Origin: Streptomyces sp. GESEQ-4
Lineage (GTDB): Bacteria; Actinomycetota; Actinomycetes; Streptomycetales; Streptomycetaceae
Assembly: GCF_017948455.1 (NCBI RefSeq)
Contig: NZ_JAFFSU010000009.1
Span: 248,001-312,000 of the forward strand
Reading direction: 5' to 3'
Length of the DNA stretch: 64,000 nt
In this document: positions 56,762-64,000 of the stretch, piece after piece
Position numbering within the stretch: position 1 is the first letter of the stretch
Layout of the letters: every line of letters begins with the position of its first letter
Program-made: the position numbers and the translations under genes
The notes under the pieces: generated by a model
Told to the model about the DNA's origin: nothing
Databases searched by the model: none
The model's input: only the letters and a program-made list of their open reading frames with translations

Positions 56762-58546
56762 ATGACCGACATCACCAAGACCACCGCCGCCACCCGCGGA
56801 CTCATCCCCCTGCCCCTCGCGGCAGCCCGCGCGCTCCTCCTCCTCGGAGGCATCGCCACCGCCGCATCCGCCTTCCTCGCCTGGACCTGGACCAAGGAAT
56901 TCCCGGGCAACCTCACCATCACCGGGTACCCCGGCGGCCTCCAGTGGCTCACCTTCACCGCCGGCGTCCTCACCGCCCTCTTCGCCCTCGCCGCCTACGG
57001 CATCCGAGGCCTCGGCTGGCTCGTACCAGGCCGCAACAACGCGCCCCTCGCCCTGCTCGCCCTCGGCGGCCTCGGCGTCACCTGGTACACCGTCATCGCG
57101 ATCACCGTCGACCTCGGCGGCGTCGTCAACCTCGAACCCGGCGGCTGGATCGCGGTCATCGCCTCACTCCTGCCCGTCATCGGCGCCTTCGCCCTCCCCG
57201 AGAAGCGCACCGACGACACCAAGGAAAACCTCAAGGCGTACCTCGCCAAGCCCGACGGCTTCCCCGCCCCCCAGCCGCTCGGCGGATGGGCAGAACGCGC
57301 CGTCATCACCGTCGTCACCGTCATCGGTCTCTTCGTCTTCACCTACGGCATCGACACCGAGTACGGCGAACTCTTCATCGGCTACCTCATCGTCGTCATC
57401 TTTGCCATCTGGGCCCTGCACACCGCGGGCCTCATGGACCGCTTCTCGCGCATCGTCGCCCACAACCGCAGCTTCACGCTCGCCATGGGCTTCGTCGCCG
57501 CGATCGCGTTCCCCTTCACCCAGACCGACGACCACTACGCCAACATCGGCGTCAACATCCTGATCTTCGGGACCGTCGCCCTCGGCCTGAACATCGTCGT
57601 CGGCCTCGCCGGACTCCTCGACCTCGGATACGTCGCCTTCCTCGGCGTCGGCGCCTACACCGCCGCCCTCGTCTCCGGCTCCGAGTTCTCCACCTTCTCC
57701 GGCGTCCAGTTCCCCTTCTGGGCCGCCGCCCTCACCGGCGCCGCCGCATCACTGGTCTTCGGCGTCCTCATCGGCGCCCCCACCCTGCGACTGCGCGGCG
57801 ACTACCTCGCCATCGTCACCCTCGGCTTCGGAGAAATCTTCCGCATCGCCGTCAACAACATGGACGGCGACTCCGGCCCCGACATCACCAACGGACCCAA
57901 CGGCATCCCGTCCATCCCGGACCTCAAGCTCTTCGGGTTCAACCTCGGCGAATCCCACGACATCGGCGGCTTCACCCTCGGCCGCTTCGCCAACTACTAC
58001 CTGCTGATGGTCCTCATCATGGCCATCGTCGTCCTCGTCTACACCCGCGCCGCCGACTCCCGCATCGGCCGCTCCTGGATCGCCATCCGCGAAGACGAAA
58101 CCGCCGCCACCGCCATGGGCATCAACGGCTTCCGCGTCAAACTCATCGCCTTCGCCCTCGGCGCCGCCCTCGCCGGCCTCGCCGGCACCGTCAGCGCCCA
58201 CGTCACCTACAGCGTCGTACCGACGCCCTACCAGTTCGCCGGCTCCACACCCCCGAACTCGGCATTCCTCCTCGCAGCAGTCGTCCTCGGCGGCATGGGC
58301 ACAGTCGCAGGCCCCATCCTCGGCGCCGCCCTGCTCTACCTGCTCCCCGAGAAGCTCGTCTTCCTCCAGGACAAGTCACTGCTCGCCTTCGGCGTCGCGC
58401 TCATCCTCCTGATGCGCTTCCGCCCCGAAGGCATCATCGCCAACCGCCGCCAGCAACTCGAATTCCACGAGACCGGCCAACTCGACGTACCAGACACCAC
58501 AACACTGACCGGCGAACCAGCCGCCGTCACCAAGACGGGGGCGTGA
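56762..58546 (+). CDS. livM: branched-chain amino acid ABC transporter permease with extended N-terminus
   Basis: The 594-residue protein is longer than usual LivM (about 320-420). Residues about 1-150 form an extra membrane domain with about four helices. The conserved LivM core starts near residue 220 (GVNILIFGTVALGLNIVVGLAG, LDLGYVAFLGVGAYTAALVSG, APTLRLRGDYLAIVTLGFGEI). The extra part may anchor or regulate the complex. A GTG at 56753 is an alternative start. Confidence 0.92.
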   Translation: MTDITKTTAATRGLIPLPLAAARALLLLGGIATAASAFLAWTWTKEFPGNLTITGYPGGLQWLTFTAGVLTALFALAAYGIRGLGWLVPGRNNAPLALLALGGLGVTWYTVIAITVDLGGVVNLEPGGWIAVIASLLPVIGAFALPEKRTDDTKENLKAYLAKPDGFPAPQPLGGWAERAVITVVTVIGLFVFTYGIDTEYGELFIGYLIVVIFAIWALHTAGLMDRFSRIVAHNRSFTLAMGFVAAIAFPFTQTDDHYANIGVNILIFGTVALGLNIVVGLAGLLDLGYVAFLGVGAYTAALVSGSEFSTFSGVQFPFWAAALTGAAASLVFGVLIGAPTLRLRGDYLAIVTLGFGEIFRIAVNNMDGDSGPDITNGPNGIPSIPDLKLFGFNLGESHDIGGFTLGRFANYYLLMVLIMAIVVLVYTRAADSRIGRSWIAIREDETAATAMGINGFRVKLIAFALGAALAGLAGTVSAHVTYSVVPTPYQFAGSTPPNSAFLLAAVVLGGMGTVAGPILGAALLYLLPEKLVFLQDKSLLAFGVALILLMRFRPEGIIANRRQQLEFHETGQLDVPDTTTLTGEPAAVTKTGA

Positions 58547-58551
58547 GCACC

Positions 58552-59400
58552 ATGACTACACCAGTACTCGAAGCCCGCGGCGTCACCATGCGCTTCGGCG
58601 GCCTCACCGCCGTCCGCTCCGTCGACTTCACCGTCAACACAGGCGAAATCGTCGGCCTCATCGGCCCCAACGGCGCCGGCAAGACAACCTTCTTCAACTG
58701 CCTGACCGGCCTGTACATCCCGACCGAAGGCACCGTCTCCTACAAGGGCACCGTCCTGCCGCCCAAGCCACACCTGGTGACACAGGCAGGCATCGCCCGC
58801 ACCTTCCAGAACATCCGCCTCTTCGCCAACATGACGGTCCTCGAGAACGTCCTCGTCGGCCGCCACACGCGGACAAAGGAAGGCCTGTGGTCCGCACTGC
58901 TGCGCGGCCCCGGGTTCAAGAAGGCGGAAAAGGCCAGCGAGGAACGGTCCATGGAACTCCTCGAGTTCATCGGCCTCGCCCACAAACGCGACCACCTCGC
59001 CCGCAACCTCCCCTACGGCGAACAGCGCAAGCTGGAGATCGCGCGGGCAATGGCGTCCGAGCCGGGCCTGCTCCTGCTGGACGAACCCACCGCCGGCATG
59101 AACCCCCAGGAGACGCGAGCCACCGAGGAACTGGTCTTCGCCATCCGCGACATGGGCATCGCCGTCCTCCTCATCGAGCACGACATGCGCTTCGTCTTCA
59201 ACCTGAGCGACCGAGTCGCCGTCCTCGTCCAGGGCGAAAAACTCGTCGAAGGCACATCGGAGGTCGTCCAGGCAGACGAGCGAGTCATCGCCGCCTACCT
59301 CGGCGAACCCTTCGAAGGAGCCCCCGGCGAGGCGGAAGCCGCCGAGGTCGCGGCCGCCGAAGCGCAGAGCAGCACCAGCACCAAGGGAGAAGCCCAGTGA
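58552..59400 (+). CDS. livG: branched-chain amino acid ABC transporter ATPase
   Basis: The 282-residue ATPase has P-loop GPNGAGKTTFFN, the Q-loop RTFQNIRLF, signature LPYGEQRKLEIARA and Walker B GLLLLDEPTAGMNP. The C-terminus (AEAAEVAAAEAQSSTSTKGE) is low-complexity. The start is set at ATG 58552 (GGGGG upstream), with GTG 58543 as the alternative. It overlaps livF by four bases. Confidence 0.95.
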   Translation: MTTPVLEARGVTMRFGGLTAVRSVDFTVNTGEIVGLIGPNGAGKTTFFNCLTGLYIPTEGTVSYKGTVLPPKPHLVTQAGIARTFQNIRLFANMTVLENVLVGRHTRTKEGLWSALLRGPGFKKAEKASEERSMELLEFIGLAHKRDHLARNLPYGEQRKLEIARAMASEPGLLLLDEPTAGMNPQETRATEELVFAIRDMGIAVLLIEHDMRFVFNLSDRVAVLVQGEKLVEGTSEVVQADERVIAAYLGEPFEGAPGEAEAAEVAAAEAQSSTSTKGEAQ

Positions 59401-60113
59401 CCGCACTCCTCGAAGTCGAGGACCTCCGGGTCTCCTACGGCAAGATCGAAGCCGTCAAAGGCATCTCCTTCAGCGTCGAAGCCGGCGAAGTCGTCACCCT
59501 CATCGGCACCAACGGCGCCGGCAAGACGACCACCCTGCGCACCCTCTCGGGCCTCCTGAAGCCGACCGGCGGAAAGATCCTGTTCGACGGCAAACCCCTC
59601 ACCGGCGTCGCCGCCCACAAGATCGTCTCCCTCGGCCTCGCCCACTCCCCCGAAGGCCGACGCATCTTCCCCCGCCTCACCATCTTCGAAAACCTCCAAC
59701 TCGGCGCGTTCCTCAGGAACGACAAAGAGGGCATCGAAAAGGACATCCAACGGGCCTACGAGCTGTTCCCCATCCTCGGCGAACGCCGAAACCAGGCAGC
59801 AGGCACCCTGTCCGGCGGCGAACAGCAAATGCTCGCCATGGGCCGCGCCCTCATGTCCCAGCCGAAGCTGCTCATGCTCGACGAACCCTCCATGGGCCTC
59901 TCGCCGATCATGATGCAGAAGATCATGGCGACGATCGTCGAACTCAAGTCCCAGGGCACGACGATCCTCCTCGTCGAACAGAACGCCCAGGCCGCGCTGT
60001 CCCTGGCCGACCACGGACACGTCATGGAAGTCGGCAACATCGTGCTGTCGGGCAGCGGGCAGGACCTGCTGCACGACGAGTCGGTACGCAAGGCATACCT
60101 CGGCGAGGACTGA
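59397..60113 (+). CDS. livF: branched-chain amino acid ABC transporter ATPase
   Basis: The 238-residue ATPase has P-loop GTNGAGKTTTLR, Q-loop HSPEGRRIFPRLT, signature LSGGEQQMLAMGRA and Walker B KLLMLDEPSMGLSP, the classical LivF form. The GTG overlaps the livG stop. It is the last gene of the operon, followed by a terminator. Confidence 0.95.
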   Translation: MTALLEVEDLRVSYGKIEAVKGISFSVEAGEVVTLIGTNGAGKTTTLRTLSGLLKPTGGKILFDGKPLTGVAAHKIVSLGLAHSPEGRRIFPRLTIFENLQLGAFLRNDKEGIEKDIQRAYELFPILGERRNQAAGTLSGGEQQMLAMGRALMSQPKLLMLDEPSMGLSPIMMQKIMATIVELKSQGTTILLVEQNAQAALSLADHGHVMEVGNIVLSGSGQDLLHDESVRKAYLGED

Positions 60114-60134
60114 GATCCATTCGCCGATACGACG

Positions 60135-60166
60135 AGGCCCGCGCCCCCATCCGGGAGCGCGGGCCT
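60135..60166. terminator. bidirectional terminator after livF and the ANTAR gene
   Basis: AGGCCCGCGC and GCGCGGGCCT form a ten-base-pair stem with a 12-base loop between the convergent livF and response-regulator genes. Confidence 0.8.
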
Positions 60167-60190
60167 TCGTGCATGCTCGCTTGCGGAGCC

Positions 60191-60850
60191 TCAGCCCTTG
60201 TTGTTGCCCTTCTTCTCCTCGGCGTCCTGAATGACCGCCTCGGCAACCTGCTGCATCGACATCCGGCGATCCATCGACGTCTTCTGAATCCACCGGAACG
60301 CCGCCGGCTCGGTCAGCCCGTACTCCGTCTGAAGGATCGACTTCGCACGGTCGACCAGCTTGCGAGTCTCCAGCCGCAGGGAGAGGTCCGCGACCTCCTT
60401 CTCCAGCTCCTTCAGTTCCGTGAACCGGGAGACGGCCATCTCGATCGCCGGAACGACGTCACTCTTGCTGAACGGCTTCACGAGGTACGCCATGGCACCG
60501 GCGTCCCGGGCCCTCTCGACGAGGTCGCGCTGTGAGAAGGCGGTCAGCATGAGGACGGGGGCGATGCGCTCCTCGGCGATCTTCTCGGCAGCAGAGATCC
60601 CGTCGAGCTTCGGCATCTTCACATCAAGGATCACAAGATCCGGCTTGTGCTCCCGGGCCAGCTCCACGGCCTGCTCACCGTCACCGGCCTCACCGACGAC
60701 GCTGTACCCCTCCTCCTCCAGCATCTCTTTCAGATCGAGCCGGATCAGTGCCTCGTCTTCGGCAATGACGACACGGGTCGTCAGCGGAGGCACGTGCGAC
60801 TTGTCGTCGTCGGGCGCGTCTACGGGCTGGGGCGACTCGGGGGCGGTCAC
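60191..60850 (-). CDS. response regulator with ANTAR RNA-binding domain
   Basis: The 219-residue protein has a receiver domain (VVIAEDEALIRLDLKEML, phospho-acceptor Asp76 in LVILDVKMPK, MLTAFSQ, LVKPFSK) and a C-terminal ANTAR domain (about 155-210, with KSILQTEYGLTEPAAFRWIQK). ANTAR proteins bind paired RNA hairpins and act as antiterminators. It is related to the mycobacterial PdtaR. The GTG at 60850 follows GAGGAG. Confidence 0.92.
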   Translation of the reverse strand: MTAPESPQPVDAPDDDKSHVPPLTTRVVIAEDEALIRLDLKEMLEEEGYSVVGEAGDGEQAVELAREHKPDLVILDVKMPKLDGISAAEKIAEERIAPVLMLTAFSQRDLVERARDAGAMAYLVKPFSKSDVVPAIEMAVSRFTELKELEKEVADLSLRLETRKLVDRAKSILQTEYGLTEPAAFRWIQKTSMDRRMSMQQVAEAVIQDAEEKKGNNKG

Positions 60851-60951
60851 GGGGGCTCCTCGTTCAGGGCAGGGGTGCTGCTCCCAAGAGACTACCTAGC
60901 TGCGGTATGGTGGTGTCACGGCGGGTGACCGCTGACCTTCGTTTCGAAGGG

Positions 60952-61024
60952 GCCCCGGTAGCCCAGCGGTAGAGGCCATGGATTCAAAACCCATACAGCG
61001 TCGGTTCGAATCCGACTCGGGGCA
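60952..61024 (+). tRNA. tRNA-Leu (CAA), atypical short variable loop
   Basis: The 73-nt cloverleaf has an acceptor GCCCCGG/TCGGGGC (one G-U), a D-arm GCCC..AGGC, an anticodon arm ATGGA-TTCAAAA-CCCAT and a T-arm GTCGG-TTCGAAT-CCGAC; the discriminator is A73. The loop reads T33-CAA-A37, so the codon is UUG (Leu). The variable region is only five bases (ACAGC), whereas bacterial tRNA-Leu normally has a long arm. The anticodon stem has an A-C mismatch at its base. CCA is not encoded. A terminator follows. Confidence 0.75.
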
Positions 61025-61054
61025 CTTTTCCTTGGATTGCAAGGTCATCACTCG

Positions 61055-61092
61055 AAAGCGGATGTCCACGTTCTCGTGAACATCCGCTTTTT
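61055..61092 (+). terminator. terminator after the tRNA gene
   Basis: AAAGCGGATGT pairs with ACATCCGCTTT, and an inner CACG-TTCT-CGTG extends the stem, with one mismatch in between. A run of five T (61088-61092) follows, a classical intrinsic terminator that is uncommon in Streptomyces. Confidence 0.85.
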
Positions 61093-61130
61093 GTTGCGTG
61101 TCGCCACGATCACTCTCACAGAGTGGCCGT

Positions 61131-61910
61131 ATGGAACAGCACAGCCCTTCGACCCGCGCTCAAGCTGTCGCACTTATGCGCCAAGGCATGCCGAACCGCC
61201 TGGTGGCGGCTCGCCTCAATGTCCCGCGAGGGACCGTCGGCTGGTGGCGCAGCGAGGACCGCAAGGTCCGAGGCGAAACGTACGAGCAGCCCACGGACTG
61301 CCCTCAATGCACAGGCCTCGACTTCGACGGAGCCGCGTACGCCTACCTTCTGGGCCTCTACCTCGGCGACGGCCACATCATCTCGAAGCGCAAGCAGCAC
61401 CACTTGTCCGTCTTCTGCAACGCCACGCAAAGGGGCCTGATCACCGCCGCCGAGGAGGCGATGCGCAAGGTGATGCCCTTGCCGAGCGTGAAGCAGCGCT
61501 ACAAGCCGGGATGCGTCGAGGTGAAGTCGTACACCAAGCACTGGACCTGCATGTTCCCCCAGCACGGCCCCGGCAAGAAGCACGAGCGCCGCATCGCCCT
61601 TGAACCCTGGCAGCAGGCCATCGTCGACGCTCACCCCTGGGAGTTCATCCGGGGCCTCATCCATTCAGACGGTTGCCGGATCACCAACTGGACCACTCGA
61701 ATCGTCGCCGGTGAACGTAAGCGCTACGAATACCCCCGGTACTTCTTCACCAACGTCTCCGACGACATCCGTCAGCTCTACACCGACACCTTGGACAAGC
61801 TCGGCATCGAGTGGACGCACTGCACCCGCAATGGCAACCCGTACAACATCTCCGTCGCAAAGAAGGCCTCGGTAGCGCTCCTGGACACTCACGTAGGGCC
61901 GAAGCACTGA
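61131..61910 (+). CDS. HTH-LAGLIDADG homing-endonuclease-like protein
   Basis: The 259-residue protein has an N-terminal helix-turn-helix (about residues 8-40, RAQAVALMRQGMPNRLVAAR), a CPQC pair (57-60), and two LAGLIDADG-type motifs: YLLGLYLGDG (72-81) and FIRGLIHSDG (172-181). Asp80 and Asp180 would be the metal-binding residues. Two motifs make it a monomeric nuclease fold. It is free-standing, not in an intron or intein, and follows the tRNA by 106 bp. The ATG has no clear ribosome site. Confidence 0.85.
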   Translation: MEQHSPSTRAQAVALMRQGMPNRLVAARLNVPRGTVGWWRSEDRKVRGETYEQPTDCPQCTGLDFDGAAYAYLLGLYLGDGHIISKRKQHHLSVFCNATQRGLITAAEEAMRKVMPLPSVKQRYKPGCVEVKSYTKHWTCMFPQHGPGKKHERRIALEPWQQAIVDAHPWEFIRGLIHSDGCRITNWTTRIVAGERKRYEYPRYFFTNVSDDIRQLYTDTLDKLGIEWTHCTRNGNPYNISVAKKASVALLDTHVGPKH

Positions 61911-61918
61911 AAGCCCGC

Positions 61919-63349
61919 CTACTTGTCGTCCTCCCCGATGTGATGCACCCGGACCAGGTTCGTCGACCCCGAGACGCCGGGCGGTGAACCTGCCGTGATG
62001 ACGACGACGTCGCCCTGCTGGCAGCGGCCGTACTTCAGGAGGAGCTCGTCCACCTGGTCGACCATCGCGTCGGTGGAGTCGACGTGCGGGCCGAGGAACG
62101 TCTCCACGCCCCATGTCAGGTTGAGCTGGGATCGCGTGGCCGGTTCGGGCGTGAAGGCGAGGAGGGGGATCGGCGAGCGGTAGCGGGACAGGCGGCGGGC
62201 CGTGTCGCCGGACTGGGTGAAGGCGACCAGGAACTTGGCGCCCAGGAAGTCGCCCATTTCCGCGGCCGCACGAGCCACCGCACCGCCCTGCGTGCGGGGC
62301 TTGTTGCGTTCGGTCAGTGGCGGGAGGCCCTTCGCGAGGATGTCCTCCTCGGCCGCTTCGACGATCTTCGCCATCGTCTTGACGACCCCGATGGGGTACT
62401 TGCCGACGCTCGTCTCGCCGGACAGCATCACCGCGTCCGTCCCGTCGATGACCGCGTTGGCGACGTCGCTCGCCTCCGCCCTCGTGGGGCGGGAATTGTC
62501 GATCATCGAGTCCAGCATCTGGGTCGCCACGATCACCGGCTTGGCGTTCCTCTTCGCCAGCTTGATCGCGCGCTTCTGGACGATCGGGACCTGCTCCAGC
62601 GGCATTTCCACGCCGAGGTCTCCGCGGGCGACCATGATGCCGTCGAAGGCGGCAACGATGTCCTCGATCGCTTCGACGGCCTGCGGCTTCTCCACCTTGG
62701 CGATCACCGGGAGGCGGCGGCCCTCCTCGTCCATGATCCTGTGCACGTCGTCGATGTCGCGTCCGCTGCGGACGAAGGAGAGGGCGATGACGTCGCAGCC
62801 CATGCGCAGGGCCCAGCGGAGGTCGGCTTCGTCCTTGTCGGAGAGGGCGGGGACGGACACTGCGACGCCGGGGAGGTTGAGGCCCTTGTTGTCGGAGACC
62901 ATGCCGCCTTCGACGACTGTGGTGTGGACGCGGGGGCCGTCGACCTGGGTGACTTCGAGGCAGACTTTGCCGTCGTCGACGAGGATGCGCTCGCCGGCGG
63001 TGACGTCTGCGGCGAGGCCTGAGTACGTGGTTCCGCACTGCGCGCGGTCGCCCTGCGCGTCTTCTTCGACGGTGATGGTGAAGGTGTCGCCGCGTTCAAG
63101 GAGTACGGGGCCTTCGGTGAAGCGGCCGAGTCGGATCTTCGGGCCTTGAAGGTCGGCGAGGATGCCGACGCTGCGGCCGGTCTCGTCGGAGGCCTTGCGG
63201 ACGTGCTGGTAACGCTCCTCGTGTTCGGCGTAGCTGCCGTGGCTGAGGTTGAATCGGGCGACGTCCATTCCGGCTTCGACCAGTGCCTTGATCTGGTCGT
63301 ATGAGTCGGTGGCGGGGCCCAGGGTGCAGACGATCTTTACTCGGCGCAT
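61919..63349 (-). CDS. pyk: pyruvate kinase
   Basis: The 476-residue enzyme converts PEP and ADP to pyruvate and ATP. Motifs are KIVCTLGPAT, MDVARFNLSHG, the active-site VIAKVEKPQAVEAI, and MVARGDLGVEMP. The C-terminal regulatory domain ends at GSPPGVSGSTNLVRVHHIG. It lies 8 bp from the stop of the convergent LAGLIDADG gene. The ATG at 63349 is chosen by MRRVKIVCTLG. Confidence 0.97.
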   Translation of the reverse strand: MRRVKIVCTLGPATDSYDQIKALVEAGMDVARFNLSHGSYAEHEERYQHVRKASDETGRSVGILADLQGPKIRLGRFTEGPVLLERGDTFTITVEEDAQGDRAQCGTTYSGLAADVTAGERILVDDGKVCLEVTQVDGPRVHTTVVEGGMVSDNKGLNLPGVAVSVPALSDKDEADLRWALRMGCDVIALSFVRSGRDIDDVHRIMDEEGRRLPVIAKVEKPQAVEAIEDIVAAFDGIMVARGDLGVEMPLEQVPIVQKRAIKLAKRNAKPVIVATQMLDSMIDNSRPTRAEASDVANAVIDGTDAVMLSGETSVGKYPIGVVKTMAKIVEAAEEDILAKGLPPLTERNKPRTQGGAVARAAAEMGDFLGAKFLVAFTQSGDTARRLSRYRSPIPLLAFTPEPATRSQLNLTWGVETFLGPHVDSTDAMVDQVDELLLKYGRCQQGDVVVITAGSPPGVSGSTNLVRVHHIGEDDK

Positions 63350-63488
63350 GGTGTGAGCCTAGGGCTTACCGGTGGGTAGAGAATTGGTCGCGCATGACTA
63401 CTCAACAACCTTTACGTGAAGGGTTATTGACAAGTGTTGAATTGTGCGGCGGGGTGCTCCGATGAGCATTTCGCGGGCTGTCGCGTAT

Positions 63489-64000
63489 TCACAGGCGGGG
63501 CGGTGCCATCGTAAAGCGGGCGTTGACCTGGGCGTGGACGCGTTGGCGTTGGGGTTCGAGGTCGAGGGGGGCGGCGGCGTCTTCGGCGGCGAAGGCCGCG
63601 GAGCGCATGCGGGCGTTGCCGGGGACTGCGTGCGGCTCGTGGTTTTCGGCGCCGATGTCGGCCAGTTCCACGAGTGCCGCGAGTGAGGTGCCGAGTGCTT
63701 CGGCGTACTCCCTCGCCCGCTGGACGGCTTCTTTCACGGCTTGCTGGCGGGCTTGGCGGTGGGCGGGTGAGTCGGGGCGGAGGGCCCATGTGGGGCCGTC
63801 GACGCGGGTGAGTTCTTGGTCGGCGAGGCGGGTGGTGAGTTCGCCGAGGGCGGTGAAGTCGGTGAGTTCGGCGGTGATGTGGACGCGGCCGTGGTAGGCG
63901 TGGATGCGTTCGCCGCGGCCGTGTTTGGTGAGTTCGGGGGTGATGGAGAAGGCGCCGGTTTCGAGGCGTTCGACTGCGTCGCCGTAGGTTTTGATGAGGT
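63489..64000 (-). CDS. SIMPL (DUF541) domain protein, partial
   Basis: The frame runs from the window edge to the stop at 63489. The peptide contains LIKTYGDAVERLETGAFSITPEL, AYHGRVHITAELTDFTALGEL and ARQQAVKEAVQRAREYAEALG, matching SIMPL-domain proteins such as IRAK-associated SIMPL homologues and BP26. The C-terminus (APLDLEPQRQRVHAQVNARFTM) completes the beta-alpha fold. The N-terminus is outside the window. Function is not known in actinomycetes. Confidence 0.8.
   Translation of the reverse strand, partial: LIKTYGDAVERLETGAFSITPELTKHGRGERIHAYHGRVHITAELTDFTALGELTTRLADQELTRVDGPTWALRPDSPAHRQARQQAVKEAVQRAREYAEALGTSLAALVELADIGAENHEPHAVPGNARMRSAAFAAEDAAAPLDLEPQRQRVHAQVNARFTMAPPRL

Noticed and set aside
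60952..61910. Integrated element using the tRNA as attachment site
   Set aside because: No integrase and no second copy of the tRNA 3' end was seen nearby; pyk and the liv operon flank the locus as in core genome.
1..64000. CRISPR array or cas genes
   Set aside because: No regularly spaced repeats and no Cas-like proteins were seen.

Overview
The window is a 64 kb stretch of very GC-rich, gene-dense DNA from an actinomycete, almost certainly a Streptomyces chromosome. The evidence is the strong third-position GC bias, many GTG starts, a single TTA codon noticed in a real gene, and families typical of Streptomyces: DUF397/DUF5753 regulators, DUF574 methyltransferase, SPW_0924, DUF6343, MocR regulators and an ANTAR response regulator. 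The right half (rpsA, coaE, polA, livKHMGF, ANTAR regulator, pyk) is conserved core; the left half is a mosaic of small accessory operons.

Layout. 1-6 kb: CBS-domain protein (partial), uridine kinase-like protein, DUF2293 protein, DUF1772 membrane protein, gltD without gltB, and a divergent AhpD-like/MocR pair. 6-10 kb: a PEP-synthase-like phosphotransferase coupled to a membrane protein, and a CX5R phosphatase. 10-16 kb: DUF574 methyltransferase, the divergent HTH-DUF397/HATPase triad flanking two inverted repeats, and a fused ABC exporter. 16-21 kb: DUF899 protein, amidohydrolase, FUSC transporter, nucleotidyltransferase. 21.4-24 kb: a TIR-STAND protein divergent from a small protein carrying the same C-terminal helical domain; this is the best candidate for an undescribed system. 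24-31 kb: two GNATs, RidA, a permease/hydantoin-racemase operon facing a GntR regulator across a perfect palindrome, and an iminopeptidase. 31-37 kb: UDG family 5, S4 protein, DoxX, methyltransferase, acyltransferase, TPR protein, coaE, PAC2 and an amine-oxidase remnant. 37.8-53.5 kb: rpsA, methyltransferase, hrpB, DUF3068, lytic transglycosylase, polA, FdhF/YdeP oxidoreductase, thioesterase. 53.5-60.1 kb: the liv branched-chain amino acid ABC operon. 60-64 kb: ANTAR regulator, an atypical short tRNA-Leu(CAA), a HTH-LAGLIDADG protein, pyk, and a SIMPL-domain protein (partial).

Several signals lie above the gene level. The 12-bp palindrome CACGCGCGCGTG occurs nine times, far above composition-based expectation. 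A 43-bp element rich in GGGGCGCGGGGAACTGCGCG occurs three times between genes. Promoters resembling the RecA-NDp/PafBC type lie directly before polA and coaE (both predicted leaderless), and a looser one lies before the gene at 24.2 kb. rpsA has a textbook TTGACC-17-TATGCT promoter with a roughly 190-nt leader containing a hairpin. The methyltransferase divergent from rpsA has no usual start codon and may begin at ATC.
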